Source: Struthidea cinerea
Taxonomy: Eukaryota > Chordata > Aves > Passeriformes > Corcoracidae
DNA: 64,000 bases
Assembly: GCA_013397865.1 (NCBI GenBank)
Contig: VZTI01005063.1
Coordinates: 745,895 to 809,894, forward strand
Reading direction: 5' to 3'
This document shows, piece after piece, positions 38,401 to 49,756 of the stretch. How positions within the stretch are numbered: position 1 is the stretch's first letter; every line of letters begins with the position of its first letter. Under the pieces are notes generated by a model. It made no database searches. It had not been told where the DNA came from and worked only from the letters and a program-made list of their open reading frames with translations. A program made the translations under genes and the position numbers.

Positions 38401-40111
38401 CCAAACCGGAAAAATTTGTGAAGGATTGCTATTACTTGCTTGGCAATGTCCCAGTTTACCCAGGAGGCTGTCCGCAGAAGCAGCTGCAGAGGAGTTGGAA
38501 TCTCATGAGATCGCTGCTCCTAATGGTGTGGCATTAGCACAGGAGATAAGTTTCTCAAGACACAGAGAGGGACTGTACTCATGTGTCCAGGGCCTCCAGG
38601 GGCTAAGAGTCTGCCACTTAGAGCCACATATCCCAACGTGTAAAGAAAAGGAGAACTGTTCCTAGACGTCTACAGATACACATCTTTACTCAGAAGTTAT
38701 CCCAAGGAGCAGGGAAAGCATTTTTTATCTTATCCCTCCTCTTACATGGGGAGTTTGAGGAGAATTATGAGAGGCAAAGAAACACCACAAACAATAACAG
38801 AGAAGTTTTTTGGATTTTGTGATTTCTTGCAAAAATGTACATTCCATTCTATTCCACTGGAAGTGGCCAGGTCTGCAGAGACCTTATGGATGCAGCTAAG
38901 ATGACATCAGGACCTCAGGTGAGGTTGATAAATAACACTAGTCATGGAGAAGGAAGTACCTCAATAAAAAGAGAACTTTGTGATTCTAACATGGGGTAGG
39001 AAGCATTTCTCCGTTCAGTTCTTGCTTCTGTTGTGGACTCTTGGGTGCAATAGATCACAGTGCATCTGTTATCTTTTGTCCAGGTGACCCACTCTACTTC
39101 CTTTTATCTTCTTTTAATCAGACTATAATCTCTTTGATCACACACACTCTTCCTATGCACACATGGAAATAGTGTGCCAGTTTCAATACCTTCCCAGTTT
39201 CAGCTGGCTTCTCAGCATTATTAAAAGTCCCGTCTTTATCAATGGGACCTTTGTTGACAATTTCAGCAAGGAAGAGGCAAGATTGAATGGGCCATAAAGA
39301 CAAAAGTCAGTCCTTTACATAGCAGTCCCTCTGGTCATTGCTATGGAAAAGCCAGCAGTGACTTCAGCCTATATCAAACGTGCTGCGAAGCACTAGGAGG
39401 TCCACGTACATGAAACTGGCTTCTTGCCCGTTATGAGTTTCAATGACAAATGCTTTTAAAAGTTTGTCTTGTCCTTACCTGCACCCTCCTCCCGTTTATC
39501 ACGTTAAAAAAAAAAATTACAAAGATACAAAGTAGTAAAGCACAAGGAGATTATAGGAAAATCTATTCACTGCATCCCACCGACAGCCTGATCCCAAAGA
39601 CATTGCGGTCCAGCGCCCCCGAGGCCACGGGACAGCACTCACCACTGCGACCCACAAACCCTCCCCGCTCCGAGCCTAAAACCGCACTGGCCAGAACAGC
39701 TCGGGTTTAACACCGACAACGCGCCTGGGCGGCCACGGGACTGTTCTTGGATACAAACACCTCAACAACAGCCGGCGACTGCTGTTTGCACTCGGCTCTC
39801 GGCGGACCAGCAAAACGCCTGTGGTTTCCTCGACGCGCGAAGCGTATTACAGAAAGGAGTGGGGAAAAAAACCAAGCAAACCAACAAACAAAGGAAAAAC
39901 CATTTAGGAGCTGCGGGACACGGCGCAAAAATGGGCAAACAAACCCTTTAGCCCCGGGGCCGGAGAAAACCCCTTCTCCCGCGCAACAGGTTCCCGCTGA
40001 GCCGGCTGCGCTCCTCCTCCGCGGCGCGGCAGCCGGAGCCGCCCCCGCCGAGCGCACCTGCCGCGGGCAGCGCCCTCCTTCCCTCCCTGCCGCCCGCCCC
40101 CACCTTCACTC

Positions 40112-40122
40112 NNNNNNNNNNN
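40112..40122. other. Assembly gap (11 N) just inside intron 1
   Basis: Unknown bases begin immediately after the sixth base of the exon 1 donor GTGAGT (minus strand). The surrounding sequence is very GC-rich, which often causes such gaps. Confidence 0.98.
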
Positions 40123-40128
40123 ACTCAC

Positions 40129-40208
40129 CCGCCGGGGGCGTCGCCGGCCCCGCCGCTGGGGGGGTAGGCGGTGAGGACCACGCCGCGGGAGTCGGACCGC
40201 CAGCTCAT
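40129..40208 (-). CDS. ARHGAP18: ARHGAP18 coding exon 1 (start codon, residues 1-26 plus two bases)
   Basis: This exon holds the start of a Rho GTPase-activating protein that, from knowledge of the family, switches off RhoA at the cell cortex and limits stress fibres. The ATG at 40208-40206 is the only ATG in its open frame, which runs upstream to about 40466, and it has a purine (G) at -3. The peptide starts MSWRSDSRGVVLTAY, close to the start of mammalian ARHGAP18 as I recall it (MSW, then GVVLTAY, then PSG). The exon ends with two bases, GG, before a GTGAGT donor at 40128-40123. GG joins the first C of exon 2 to make a Gly codon, so the phase fits. The stretch before the shared RR-GQYTMN motif is about 11 residues shorter than I recall for human. 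The exon sits in a CpG island, and 11 unknown bases follow the donor. Confidence 0.93.
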
Positions 40209-40630
40209 GGCGCTCGCCGCCGCATCCCTTCTGGGGACACCGAGGCGGAGCGGGGCGGCCCGGCTACGGCCTGGCGCGGCCCAGCCTCCCGCCGCAGCGC
40301 AGCGGGGCAGGGCCGGGTGACGGCAGCGCTTCCTGCGGCCCGGCGGGGCCGTGCCCCTCCTCCCGGCTCGGGAAGACCGCGGGCGAGGGTGGCAGGACCG
40401 AGCGGCTGCAGGGAGTGGTGTCCGCGCTTTGCCGCGCCCGCGTTGCAGATCTGTGCGCTTCCACACGCCGCGGGGAGTGGGAAACCAGCGTCCTCCAGGC
40501 AGGCTGGAGTTTGTTTGAAGGTGTGGCAGAAAAATCCGTCAATTAAAGAAAAGTCGCTGCCCTTTCAGCCGCGAGTCAGCTGCCACGGGCGAACTGCTGC
40601 GCTCCGAGGCTGCCGTGTGTCAAGTGCGGC

Positions 40631-43268
40631 ACAGCAATAAGAAAAATAAAGAATGTGTTCAGCGTTTGATTTGTACGTTATCCATTTCACTGAATCACAG
40701 TTATTCAGTGAGTGTTTTAATTTTTCACACACACAAAAAAGTAGTTGTTTTTTCTTTTTAAATGACAAGCTCTAGTAATAAAAATCATTACAGGAGATAA
40801 TGTCAAGCAAGGACACTGCTGACTGAGCTGCTGGGCCTTAAACCAACTGCCATTAGCTCCAAGGTCACACTCTATCAGCCAGTGACAGCCAGAGCAGCGC
40901 AGCATTGCGTCGGCCTTTTTGGTGGGCAAAGCTTCCTCTATGCCTTGGCACAGGCTCTGATGAGGTGGGACTCACTGCCTTGGTATTAGTTTTGAATTGG
41001 TAGGCAAGACCTGTAACACAACACCCAAACCTGTTTGTTTTTTTCCATGGCAACATGTAAATGAACATAACGCTATTTATGTTTGTAATTTGTGCCCTCG
41101 TTCACATATGCATATGATTTCTCTGAATTATTATCAGTTTGTTCTATAACTGAATGGATCAACTTCAACAGGAGTGTAATATGCATTGCGTTTACATTTT
41201 CCTTTTGAAACAAACAAATCATGCAACTGCTTTGCTTGCAGTTAAAATCTGCAAAATTCAGTGCTTGGCTTTGTGAGGTGTTCTGGAGCACATGGGTATG
41301 GAGTTCTGAACCTTCACTCATTTAAACCTTGTACACCTCAACTGGAATGCTGCATGCAAGTTCGTGGATTGACCACGCAGTTTTCTGTGCATCTGTTCTC
41401 CAGCACAGAGCTGCCTTGCAGGAACAGCACAGAAATCTTGTCCTACGGCCGCTGAGAAGCTGGTCCCAGCAGAGAAGCAAACAGGCAGAACTGGTGAGCA
41501 AGATCAGTTTGTCCTCTAGAGTCCTTGATACTTACAGCTGGTGACTTTGGAGGGGTCCTAGTCAGACATAACTGAATTTTGCCATTGATGATGGACTTCT
41601 ACAGAGTGCCAAACAGGAAGTCCTGATTTCTTTAAAAAGGGTAAAGTCGCCATTGAATTTTGAGAAGAGTCCCAACATTACAAGCACAGGGAGACTTGGA
41701 TGATGTTCAATAGGCCAACCATTACAGAGTTGCCTTTTCATTTCTCACACACCTGAGGGTCATGTGCTGCCTTAGTTTTAAATTAATATAAATTATTGAA
41801 AGTGGGCTGAGTTTTAATAAAGCCTGCCTCTTCCATGGTTTCTTGGATGTTTTATCTGTAGGCAGCTAGCCAAGGTATTTCAGCTAAAATATTTTTTGTA
41901 TTGTTAATTTTTAATCAATATTTTCCCATGAAATTAAAAAAAAATTATTAAAAAGACATTAGTACCAACAGATACTCTATGCATATAAATTAGAAAAAGA
42001 AATGGGTCAATTTTTAACTATGTGATTCTTTAATTTTTTAATATTTACAATGCATAGGAAAGACATCTGTGCCTCACCTCCACAGATGTTCTCCTTCTCC
42101 AAAGGGAATGGGTAAAAGAGAAGGTACAGCTTCAGTTCAGCTTCAGCAGTGGCTTAGTGCTATGGCTACAACAGTTTAACTGGCAGTATACACCAAGAGC
42201 ACTGAGACAAATTGTCTGCATGTACCTACACTCTCACAAAAACAAGGACATGAAACCACTGCAAAACTCAGAACTGTGAAAAGATTTTCCTGTACTCCCA
42301 CTGCACTCTCTCTACATCTTAGGCTGTGTCCCAAAGGCAAAAGTTAGCCTAACTTTTCACATGAGCATGCAAACAAGACTCTTCTGTTTTCACTGCTCAC
42401 CTTGGAAATACATCAGTGTGAAGTGAGAAAACATCCTATTAATGTGTGTTAGCACTCCTATCAGCTGGTGCCTTTGGCTCTTTCTTTAAATGCACATGTG
42501 GTTAATTGTTAAACAGCATATGCAGAATGCAAAATTATTTTCTGAAGAACCCAATTTTTTCTTTTAAACTAAACCAGAAAAACTAAAAGTAAATACCAAT
42601 GTCCTTAGGACGTGGCCTTGTCTAAATCTTCAGCTAATTGGTTGCATGCCGAATACCCCACTTAGTTATAAAACTTCCTTTAAAAAATAACTAAAATATA
42701 ACTGAAATAAAAGTAAAACATTTAGAGCATTCCATGACTAATGAGTGGTTTCCAAAGCCCTTTGTCCAAACTAAATATATATTAGGTGCTATAAGAACAA
42801 AAATGTAAACTGCTTTTTCTTTGATAAGCTTCTTAAAACACGTCATAATTAAGGCACACCACAACGTGCTGCAGCCTTGCTCTAAAAAGAAGGATGCAGA
42901 AACAAAATGTAGTCAATGTGGCATCACTAGGGGCTGCTCAAAAGACAATTTTGCTGCAAATGGAGAAGGGGGAGAACCTGCCTTGTTTGGGGTGGGAGGG
43001 AGATTAAGAAAGGCAAAACCCAGAATGGGTTTGTAGCAGTCAAGTGGAGAGTAAGAAATAAGATAGCTTAAGAAAGCTTTTGTAAGCATATCACAAGGAG
43101 AGTGAGAAAAGGAGCTAGAAAGAGATAAGTTCTATTAAAAAATGAGAATAGATAAAACCATGAGAGATATTTATTCCCTCCTTACATCTGTCTTTATTAT
43201 GATGCACTTCAAACATAGAAGTGGATTTAGGAGCTTAACTCTAGACACTTCTTCCTATACTTGATAGG
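40631..43268. other. Intergenic DNA upstream of ARHGAP18
   Basis: AT-rich sequence between the CpG island and the solo LTR. I see no gene, RNA gene or recognisable repeat in it. Confidence 0.6.
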
Positions 43269-43274
43269 ATCAAA

Positions 43275-43567
43275 TGTCGCATGAAGGCCTTGTTGCCTTT
43301 GTAAAATTGTGGCTCAGGCATGTTACTTTGGCTAAACAGAAAAGAACTGTGGGAAAGAGACACAGTTGAATTAAGGGTAGAAGAACATGCTACATGACCA
43401 TCGCATGCTGACATTGTGGTGTATGGTGGTTGGTTGAATTATGTTTGTTGTGCTTTAAAACCATGTAAACAGATAACTGGCTAAGTGCTTAAAGAGGACG
43501 GGCTTTTGCAATAAAGGGCTCTCCTTTGCACCTGCGTGGGGACTCTGACTTGCTCCTTGTCGCAACA
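43275..43567 (+). mobile_element. Solo LTR of an endogenous retrovirus (293 bp)
   Basis: The element starts TGTCGCATGAAGG and ends CTTGTCGCAACA, so it has the TG...CA ends of a retroviral LTR. It is flanked by a perfect 6-bp target duplication, ATCAAA, at 43269-43274 and 43568-43573. Inside are a TTTAAAA box-like sequence (43454-43460) and an AATAAA polyadenylation signal (43510-43515) placed 50-60 bases from the 3' end, which sets plus orientation. There is no internal viral sequence, so it is a solo LTR left by recombination. The 6-bp duplication fits the ERVK-like (class II) group, but I cannot name the family. Confidence 0.85.
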
Positions 43568-43617
43568 ATCAAACTCAGTCCTGTTATGACAGCATAACAC
43601 CAGCACGGTTTTCTTTT

Positions 43618-43714
43618 CACACTAGAGACAAATAGAAAATTTTGACCTACANCTTTTCTTTGATTAAATTATTCCCAATTCACACTAGATACAAATAGAA
43701 AATTTTGACCTACA
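43618..43714. repeat. Two 34-bp direct repeats 63 bp apart, with one unknown base between
   Basis: CACACTAGAGACAAATAG with 16 further identical bases (43618-43651) recurs at 43681-43714 with one change (GATACA for GAGACA). The base at 43652 is N. The pair lies just right of the LTR target duplication, so it may be a local tandem duplication or an imperfect assembly join. Confidence 0.9.
43652..43652. other. Single unknown base
   Basis: One N at the end of the first of two direct repeats (43618-43651). Confidence 0.98.
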
Positions 43715-43874
43715 GATGTATTATTGCTGTAAACTGACAGAAATATCACTACTCTCTTTCACTGGTATATCTTCTGCCTAAATCTGACTAAAGTCATTAA
43801 TTCCTGAGTTTGTGGTCAATATTCTTCTTCTTAATAAGGTCCAGGCATGCTTATTTGGAAAGTAAGGTTGTTCA

Positions 43875-44243
43875 TAGAGAAGAGAACGCTTTGGAGAGAC
43901 CTCATGGAGGCCATTCAGTACCTTAAGAGGCTTTTAAAAAGGAGGGAGAGGGACTTTTTATACAGGCAGATAGTGACAGGACAAGGGACAATAGTTTTAA
44001 AGAGAAAGCAGGCAGGTTTAGATTAGATGTTAGGAAGAAAATCATTACTCAGAGGGTGGTGAAGCACTGAACAGATTGCCCAGAGAGACTGTAGATGCCC
44101 CGTCTCTGAAGTGTTTGAGGCCAGATTGGATGGGGCCCTGAGCAACTCGATCTAGTGAAGGGCATCCCTGTTCATGGCAGGAGGGTTGGAACTACATGGT
44201 CCTTAAGGTCACTTCCAACTCAAACCATTCTATAACTCCTCTA
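43875..44243 (+). mobile_element. CR1 LINE, 3' fragment upstream of ARHGAP18
   Basis: A diverged CR1 starts near GAGAAGAGAACGCTTTGGAG, continues with GACCTCATGGAGGCCATTCA and CAGAGGGTGGTGAAGCACTG, and ends with TTAAGGTCACTTCCAACTCA and CCATTCTATAACT, the usual CR1 3' end. Several indels break the ORF2 frame. It lies 300 bases to the right of the solo LTR. Confidence 0.88.
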
Positions 44244-45678
44244 TAAACAACTAGGTAAGAATGGACCATTTGAGGCATTTAGGTTTATGTGCTAAAAGGA
44301 GGATATAACTGAGAAAGGAGATTACAAATCAGTCTATCAAATCAGAATCCAAGGCTCCTTCAAAGAGTTTAAATATTTAGATTAAGATGCACTGCCTTTA
44401 CACTCAATATAATCAGTCACCAAAGCCAAGCAGACCATGCAGAGTTCTCAGGCTTAGTGCTCTCCTTACAAAACAACTGCTAAAAGAAGAACTTCTCAGC
44501 AGTGCCATCCTTCATCGCTGCTTTACAGGGTTTGGATATGCATGTGTTCAACATATGCTTTTGACTCTTCACTGCAGAGCAATTTATTTTCATTTAAAAG
44601 ATTTTCCCAAATAAAAAAATAAATCACACTGATTTTCATATTTTTTATAAATACATGATTATTCTTTTTAAATAAGTGTTAGGTGATTTTTCACATTCCA
44701 GTTCCTAATGATGTGTTAATTATCAGCAGGTAGAAATGCAACCCACTGAGAAGAATTAGATAGAGGAAATAGTAACAAGTCAGCTGACAAATTTAAATTC
44801 ACAGAGTCACTTCAATGGCAGTAGATGGATTTGTTCCTGCTGAGGTCTAGAAATCCCCCTGTCCAAGAGCATTGGGACAACCAGTGCAGTGCTAAAGTAC
44901 AACTGGACTTTTGAAGTATATTTTTAATGCAGGAGGGTTTCAACCTTTTGCTTCTATTATCTGTTACAGCATTTGTTCAGTTGGGTTTTAAACTGAGCAG
45001 AAAATGTCTCATCAGCTCACTCACCTAATTTACATTGAAATAAAATGGCAGCGCTTCCATTGTCCAAATTATGTTTCCAGGGTTCCAGCCAGCAGCCAGA
45101 AAATACATGAAATGGAAAGTTGTTTGTGTACTGTAAGATGAAATCAAACCCTCATGAAGCTTCACATTTCATGTACCGCTGCACTCCACTACCTAAAGAA
45201 TGACATATGTGAAGAGTGTTCTGCAGCTGTTAATAATTAATGCTAGGAATAATACAAAAATGTAGATTACAGGTTACTTAACTCTTGATGTCTAGAGCTT
45301 TGCAACTGATTTTACATTCCATTGAAAGTCTGTGAAAGAAAAGCACTTTTAGAGAGTAAAATCCTCTGCCCTATGTTGGATCTCCACTTTGGCACATAAA
45401 GAAAAATCATGAGCCAGAATTGTCCATTTATTTCCACTGACTAGAAAGGCTGACTACATGAGTAGGTCACACACAGATGGGCACATCTGCCTGATACACT
45501 TCACCTTTAATGCTTTTATGTTGCCCTTCCAAATATGGAAGATGCAATGTTCAGTTACAATGTGCACCATATGGCATACACAATGTGGAGTAGTCAGTGT
45601 TTCAAAATGTACTGATATGTAGGAGGTGTTTCAGATCAGCTCACACATCCCTGAATAGCAAAGGTGGGGATGAAGTCA

Positions 45679-45735
45679 CAGATGTGTACACAGAAAGCAG
45701 ATTTGTACACAGAAAGCAGATTTGTACACAGAAGG
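45679..45735. repeat. Three tandem copies of a 19-bp unit
   Basis: The unit is CAGATTTGTACACAGAAAG. The first copy has one difference (G for T at its sixth base) and the third differs near its end (AAGG for AAAG). The copies are 45679-45697, 45698-45716 and 45717-45735. Confidence 0.95.
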
Positions 45736-48126
45736 CTGGTAACACGTTTGCTAGCCAGCACATGGTGAACATTTTTTATGGTCTGACCCCATAAGCTAAG
45801 CTGTAACCTATATTCAAATTTTCACAAGATTTTTTTCATTAAAAAATATATGCACTATTATCAGGTAGCAGTTCAATACGCGGTGGAATTTAGCAAGCAA
45901 GACACAATTGTCACTGAAGCGACTGCAGGGATATGGGCACCGGTAAGAGAAGTGACACCTTCCTTGCTTTCTGAATCTTCACCTTCTTCCTCACTGCCTT
46001 CCACACACATATTTAAAGAGCTGAATCGTTTTCCCTAACAAAAACAAAAGAAGACCACAAGAAAAGGGAGTAACAGTTCTTAGGTTGTTCGCTTTTCTTG
46101 CGAGTTGCTCTAAAATGTATCTGGTGCACTCTGGTGGCTGCTTCGGTAATTCTTAATTCCATGACTTTGCGAAAGGTGAAACTGTAACTACCGGTGCTGC
46201 TTTTGAGATTATCCATGTGAATATAATGAGCACATGAATTTATTCTAGTTTATCCCGTTAGGTTTTTCTTGAATGCTTTCTCTGGAGAAATTCAGATCTC
46301 TCCCATTGCTGCCCATCTGCTTACCCTATGTAAATCACAGCACGGGGATTGAGTGGTTGAGGTTCTCATCTGCCTTATGTTTTTGCTCATGGTCAGACAG
46401 CTGCTGCATTTTACCCAGAGAAGTATATCTGTTTCTGTAGAGGTAACTTATCCGCATGTATTTGTAGTGTGACCTTGCACAAACCCTCATATCTATTCTT
46501 GCTTCCCTTTTCCTGTAACAGGGAATCCACATAACAGGGCTAATAATATCTAGCTATTTATGAGGATTATTCACCATATGTTCAATTACATTGAAAGGTA
46601 CCAAAAAATGCAGCAAATTATTTCCCGTTACATCACTACATTTACTTTCATTTGGTGTGTGATTTAATATGGATAAAATAGCATGGATTTCTGCATCCAC
46701 AAGCATAGAGAACAGATGATAAATCTAGTGCACTTTATAGCATCTCCACATGAGGTATAGGACTTCTGGGGAAAACTGAATGCCACAACAGATGTTTCAT
46801 GCCACTTTGGGAAAGGGGAAGTCAGCATGAATGTTGGAGACTAAGGGATTTTCATCAGTAACTCTGAATGACCCCTTTCTCTCGAGCTACTTTTGATACA
46901 ACTTGGATTTTATAAACCATGGCTTCACATATGCCACTAATTATGAAAAGGTGGTTATATTTTCAGAATGTAATGACCTTGCTCCTTCTTAATTTTCCCA
47001 AATTATTACCCAAATATTGTGCACACTGAACATTCACTTTGTTGTTGAGAGGCTGCTGTCACGAAGGCCAGGAATCCTGGGTTTGTCTCTTCTCTTGGAC
47101 ATTGCAACCAACACCAAACCCATTGAAGAGGCAGGAGTGGAGAAGACTCCTGTAGCTAACAACCCCACCTCTCTTCTTCTTTAGGTCAGGAAGTAGACTC
47201 CTCTATCTGGTATTTGGGATGTAACAATTGATGAACTCATCAGCTGCAGTTTCATCAAGAAATATGGAGGGGGTGCTAGCAAGTGCAGAGAACATACTTG
47301 GAAATAAATGTGTGATTTGTTGCTTTACACACAGGCTGTACCCACCGCTTGGATTCAGGGTCTGTTGCCACCATCCCCATCCCCTACTTTAGATCAGGGT
47401 TCAGAAGGGTCTGGGATAGTTTTTTTTCAGTCTGCATCTGGCTAGGAAGTTGAAACCATGCTCTCTCCCACACACGCTAACTAAGTCAGTCGGCACATTG
47501 ACTGAGAGTTCTTCTCTTCCTTACCCTTCTAATTTTGCTGTTGCCTGAAGATTTGATCACAGCTGAAGTTGCAGCACAAAAACATCTGGTGAAGTAAAAC
47601 AGAGCAACCACAAAGGAGAAGAGTTTATTCAGTCAGGAAAGCTCATGAAAATTGTGACACAATCCTAAGCTGAGCAAGCCAGAGCTATCCAGAAATGTCA
47701 TTATGCACCGAGGAGAAATGCTTCAGAACAAAGAAAGGAACAATTGCATGAGTCACGGGCTGTGAGAAAGAAAACCACTTCTCTGTAAGGGTTGAAGGAT
47801 ACCCAATAAAACTTCAAGTTAACACAATGCAAGATATTCTTAGTTCTTTCTTACTGACAAAAACATTCATTTTGCATCATCTTCTTTCATCCCAAACAAA
47901 TCTTAGAGAAGTGTTTCCTTCTCTCACATTTTACACTGCAATCAAAGTCAGCCACTCTTAATATGGAATATTTTAAGACGTCAGTGTTATTTTTGCTATT
48001 TTAAGTGGAAACAATCTTCTGAATCCAATATGAATTTTAAAAAGGGTTCACATCAACTCAGAACTGCATTTTCCAGAAATGTAACTAAAATCCAAAAGAA
48101 GGTCACCATACTTCAACCACATGTGA

Positions 48127-48168
48127 GTTAGCTTAAACTACAGTTAGCTTAAACTACAGTTTAAGCTA
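48127..48168. repeat. 16-bp tandem duplication overlapping an 11-bp inverted repeat
   Basis: GTTAGCTTAAACTACA occurs twice in a row (48127-48142 and 48143-48158). The second copy forms a hairpin with the following sequence: TAGCTTAAACT (48145-48155), a two-base spacer, then AGTTTAAGCTA (48158-48168). Confidence 0.95.
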
Positions 48169-49756
48169 TACCATCTTAATGGGACAACATCTTTTAAAAC
48201 CATGTTTGCAAGTATCATAGACAAATCAGAAAGAAGGCATGTAAGTTCCCACATTCTTGCTTGTCTTGCCTATTTCATGAGCTTACAAGGCTCATTTCAT
48301 GCAACCATTTTTTTTTTTACATTTTTTGTATAAAACAGCTCTGACAACAACATTTAGCATTTGCAATTTTTTTAAAAAATGAATGTAAGTATATGATATT
48401 TGGGATTGGAAACATTATTGTAACAAGGATTGGACAAATTTGAACCAAAAAATTTACAAATGTAAGCTGTAAGAAAAAAACAGATTGTTTATGATAGTAC
48501 TTCTGATGTTTTTTATTTACTATTCATAGGTATTCGAAAGCAACTCTCATGAATAACAGCTACAAGGACAAGGACACTTGTGCAAAAATTTGTATAAGAA
48601 ATAAATATTTGAGGTTTTGTTTCTTTTTGGCTGAAAGCCAGTTAGAAAGCTGAAAAAAAACCAGTCATACCCCAAGAATAATAAAAACTCACAGCACTAT
48701 TATAGCTGTAGTCCCATGTACCAAGCAATAACTACAAAGTTCATGAGTGTCTCTAGACTGATGCATAGCCACACACACAAGTCACAAATAATTTTAAACA
48801 AAGCATCAAATCTGTAGCCAATAAGGCCTCAGTCCTCTAAGGGTAAATTTGTGACAATCACAAGTGGCTAATTTTAATAAATTTGCGCTAGTTTGCTCAT
48901 CTTTGATTGCAAAGAAATTGTGATAGACAGGTTTGTAGAGCAAGGTTCAGACAGAGCTGCAGATTTACAAGGCAAGAATATACTACCACTGCTGTGTATT
49001 TTGGAAGCAATTGATGGAGTTACAGAAGGCGAAACTTGAACATTTGCCTACATCAAGATATTATAGTGTAGTTTCTGCAGGAAAAACATAACATTTGCAG
49101 TTCACTTGGAAGATATGCACCCCTAAAATCTGTATTTATGTTATAGTGGTTAGATTTACTTTGATTTACTGTAGTATCTTACTATTTAATAACTCACGCT
49201 ATGTACAATTCTGTTCACCATATGTCCAGAAAGGAAAAAAAAAAAAAGAGAGAAGCTGAAGTAACTTTTAAATGAGGATGCATATGTGGAAAGCAAGGCA
49301 AATGTACATATATGTAAATATAAATATTATGGGCACATCTATGATAAAGTCTCCTGAAATTTCAGTTTATCAAATACAATCATAGGGTTACTGGGAGAAA
49401 TTAATACGGTCACAAAAAAAATCAGAACAGTAGTGAACAACACAAAACCATCTGGGGAAGTGGGGTGGTTTTCAGAGGAGGATGCGCACATGTATCCTGG
49501 AAGAGGGCAGAGAACCCAGGGAATGGTTCCAAGTCATATGGCTGCCACAGGGAAGTGGGGTCAGAGTGAGCAGTAACAATGTGCAGCTGCATTGGTGTTT
49601 GGTCTTTGATGAGAAAGACCATCTGCAGCTCTTGGCTGCCCTTGGTTACATCTTGGCACTTGAAAATCAATGGGAGCAGTGCTACTAACTTGCATCAGTG
49701 GAAGAATGCATTTTTCTCAGGGACAGAAAGCAATTCCCAGAATCAGGGAACACTAT

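Larger units (their letters stand above)
10815..40128 (-). other. ARHGAP18: ARHGAP18 intron 1 (29.3 kb)
   Basis: The intron is bounded by GTGAGT next to exon 1 and TTATAG next to exon 2. It contains one plus-strand CR1 fragment (19979-20472), an AAC/poly-A microsatellite (19320-19435), a 26-bp palindrome (19722-19747) and a short A/T-rich tandem repeat (16385-16440). Three stretches, at about 12.55-13.65, 22.35-22.85 and 25.0-27.25 kb, are somewhat richer in GC, but I recognise no gene or element in them. The rest, 10815-19319 and 20473-39589, is plain AT-rich intron with only chance open frames. Long first introns commonly carry enhancers, but none can be called from this sequence alone. Confidence 0.85.
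39590..40630 (-). promoter_or_regulatory. ARHGAP18: CpG-island promoter of ARHGAP18
   Basis: A sharp rise in GC and CpG content stands out against AT-rich flanks and covers coding exon 1 and the start of intron 1. The promoter and 5' UTR should lie at about 40209-40600, upstream of the ATG on the minus strand. I see no TATA box. GC-box-type sequence is present, for example GGGGCGG at 40252-40258, as expected for a broad housekeeping-type start. The exact transcription start cannot be placed from sequence. A long plus-strand open frame across the island (39747-40640) is a by-product of high GC with few stop codons. It also crosses the gap of unknown bases. Confidence 0.8.
44244..49756. other. 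Intergenic DNA between two CR1 copies
   Basis: It holds the 19-bp tandem repeat (45679-45735), an exon-like stretch (45865-45942) inside a small patch with more CpG than its surroundings (about 45880-46250), and the hairpin at 48127-48168. The rest shows nothing recognisable. Confidence 0.55.

Noticed and set aside
40565..40585. AP-1-like site (TGACTCG on the minus strand) in the promoter island
   Set aside because: The last base differs from the TGACTCA core, so it is too weak to call.
39747..40640. Plus-strand 297-codon open frame, the longest in the window
   Set aside because: It lies across the CpG island, where stop codons are rare, and crosses the N gap. Its Ala/Gly/Pro/Arg-rich peptide resembles no family. 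The real coding sequence here is on the other strand.
46120..46150. CTCF-like GGTGGC motif near 46130
   Set aside because: Only the right half of the consensus matches, and the left half has several mismatches.
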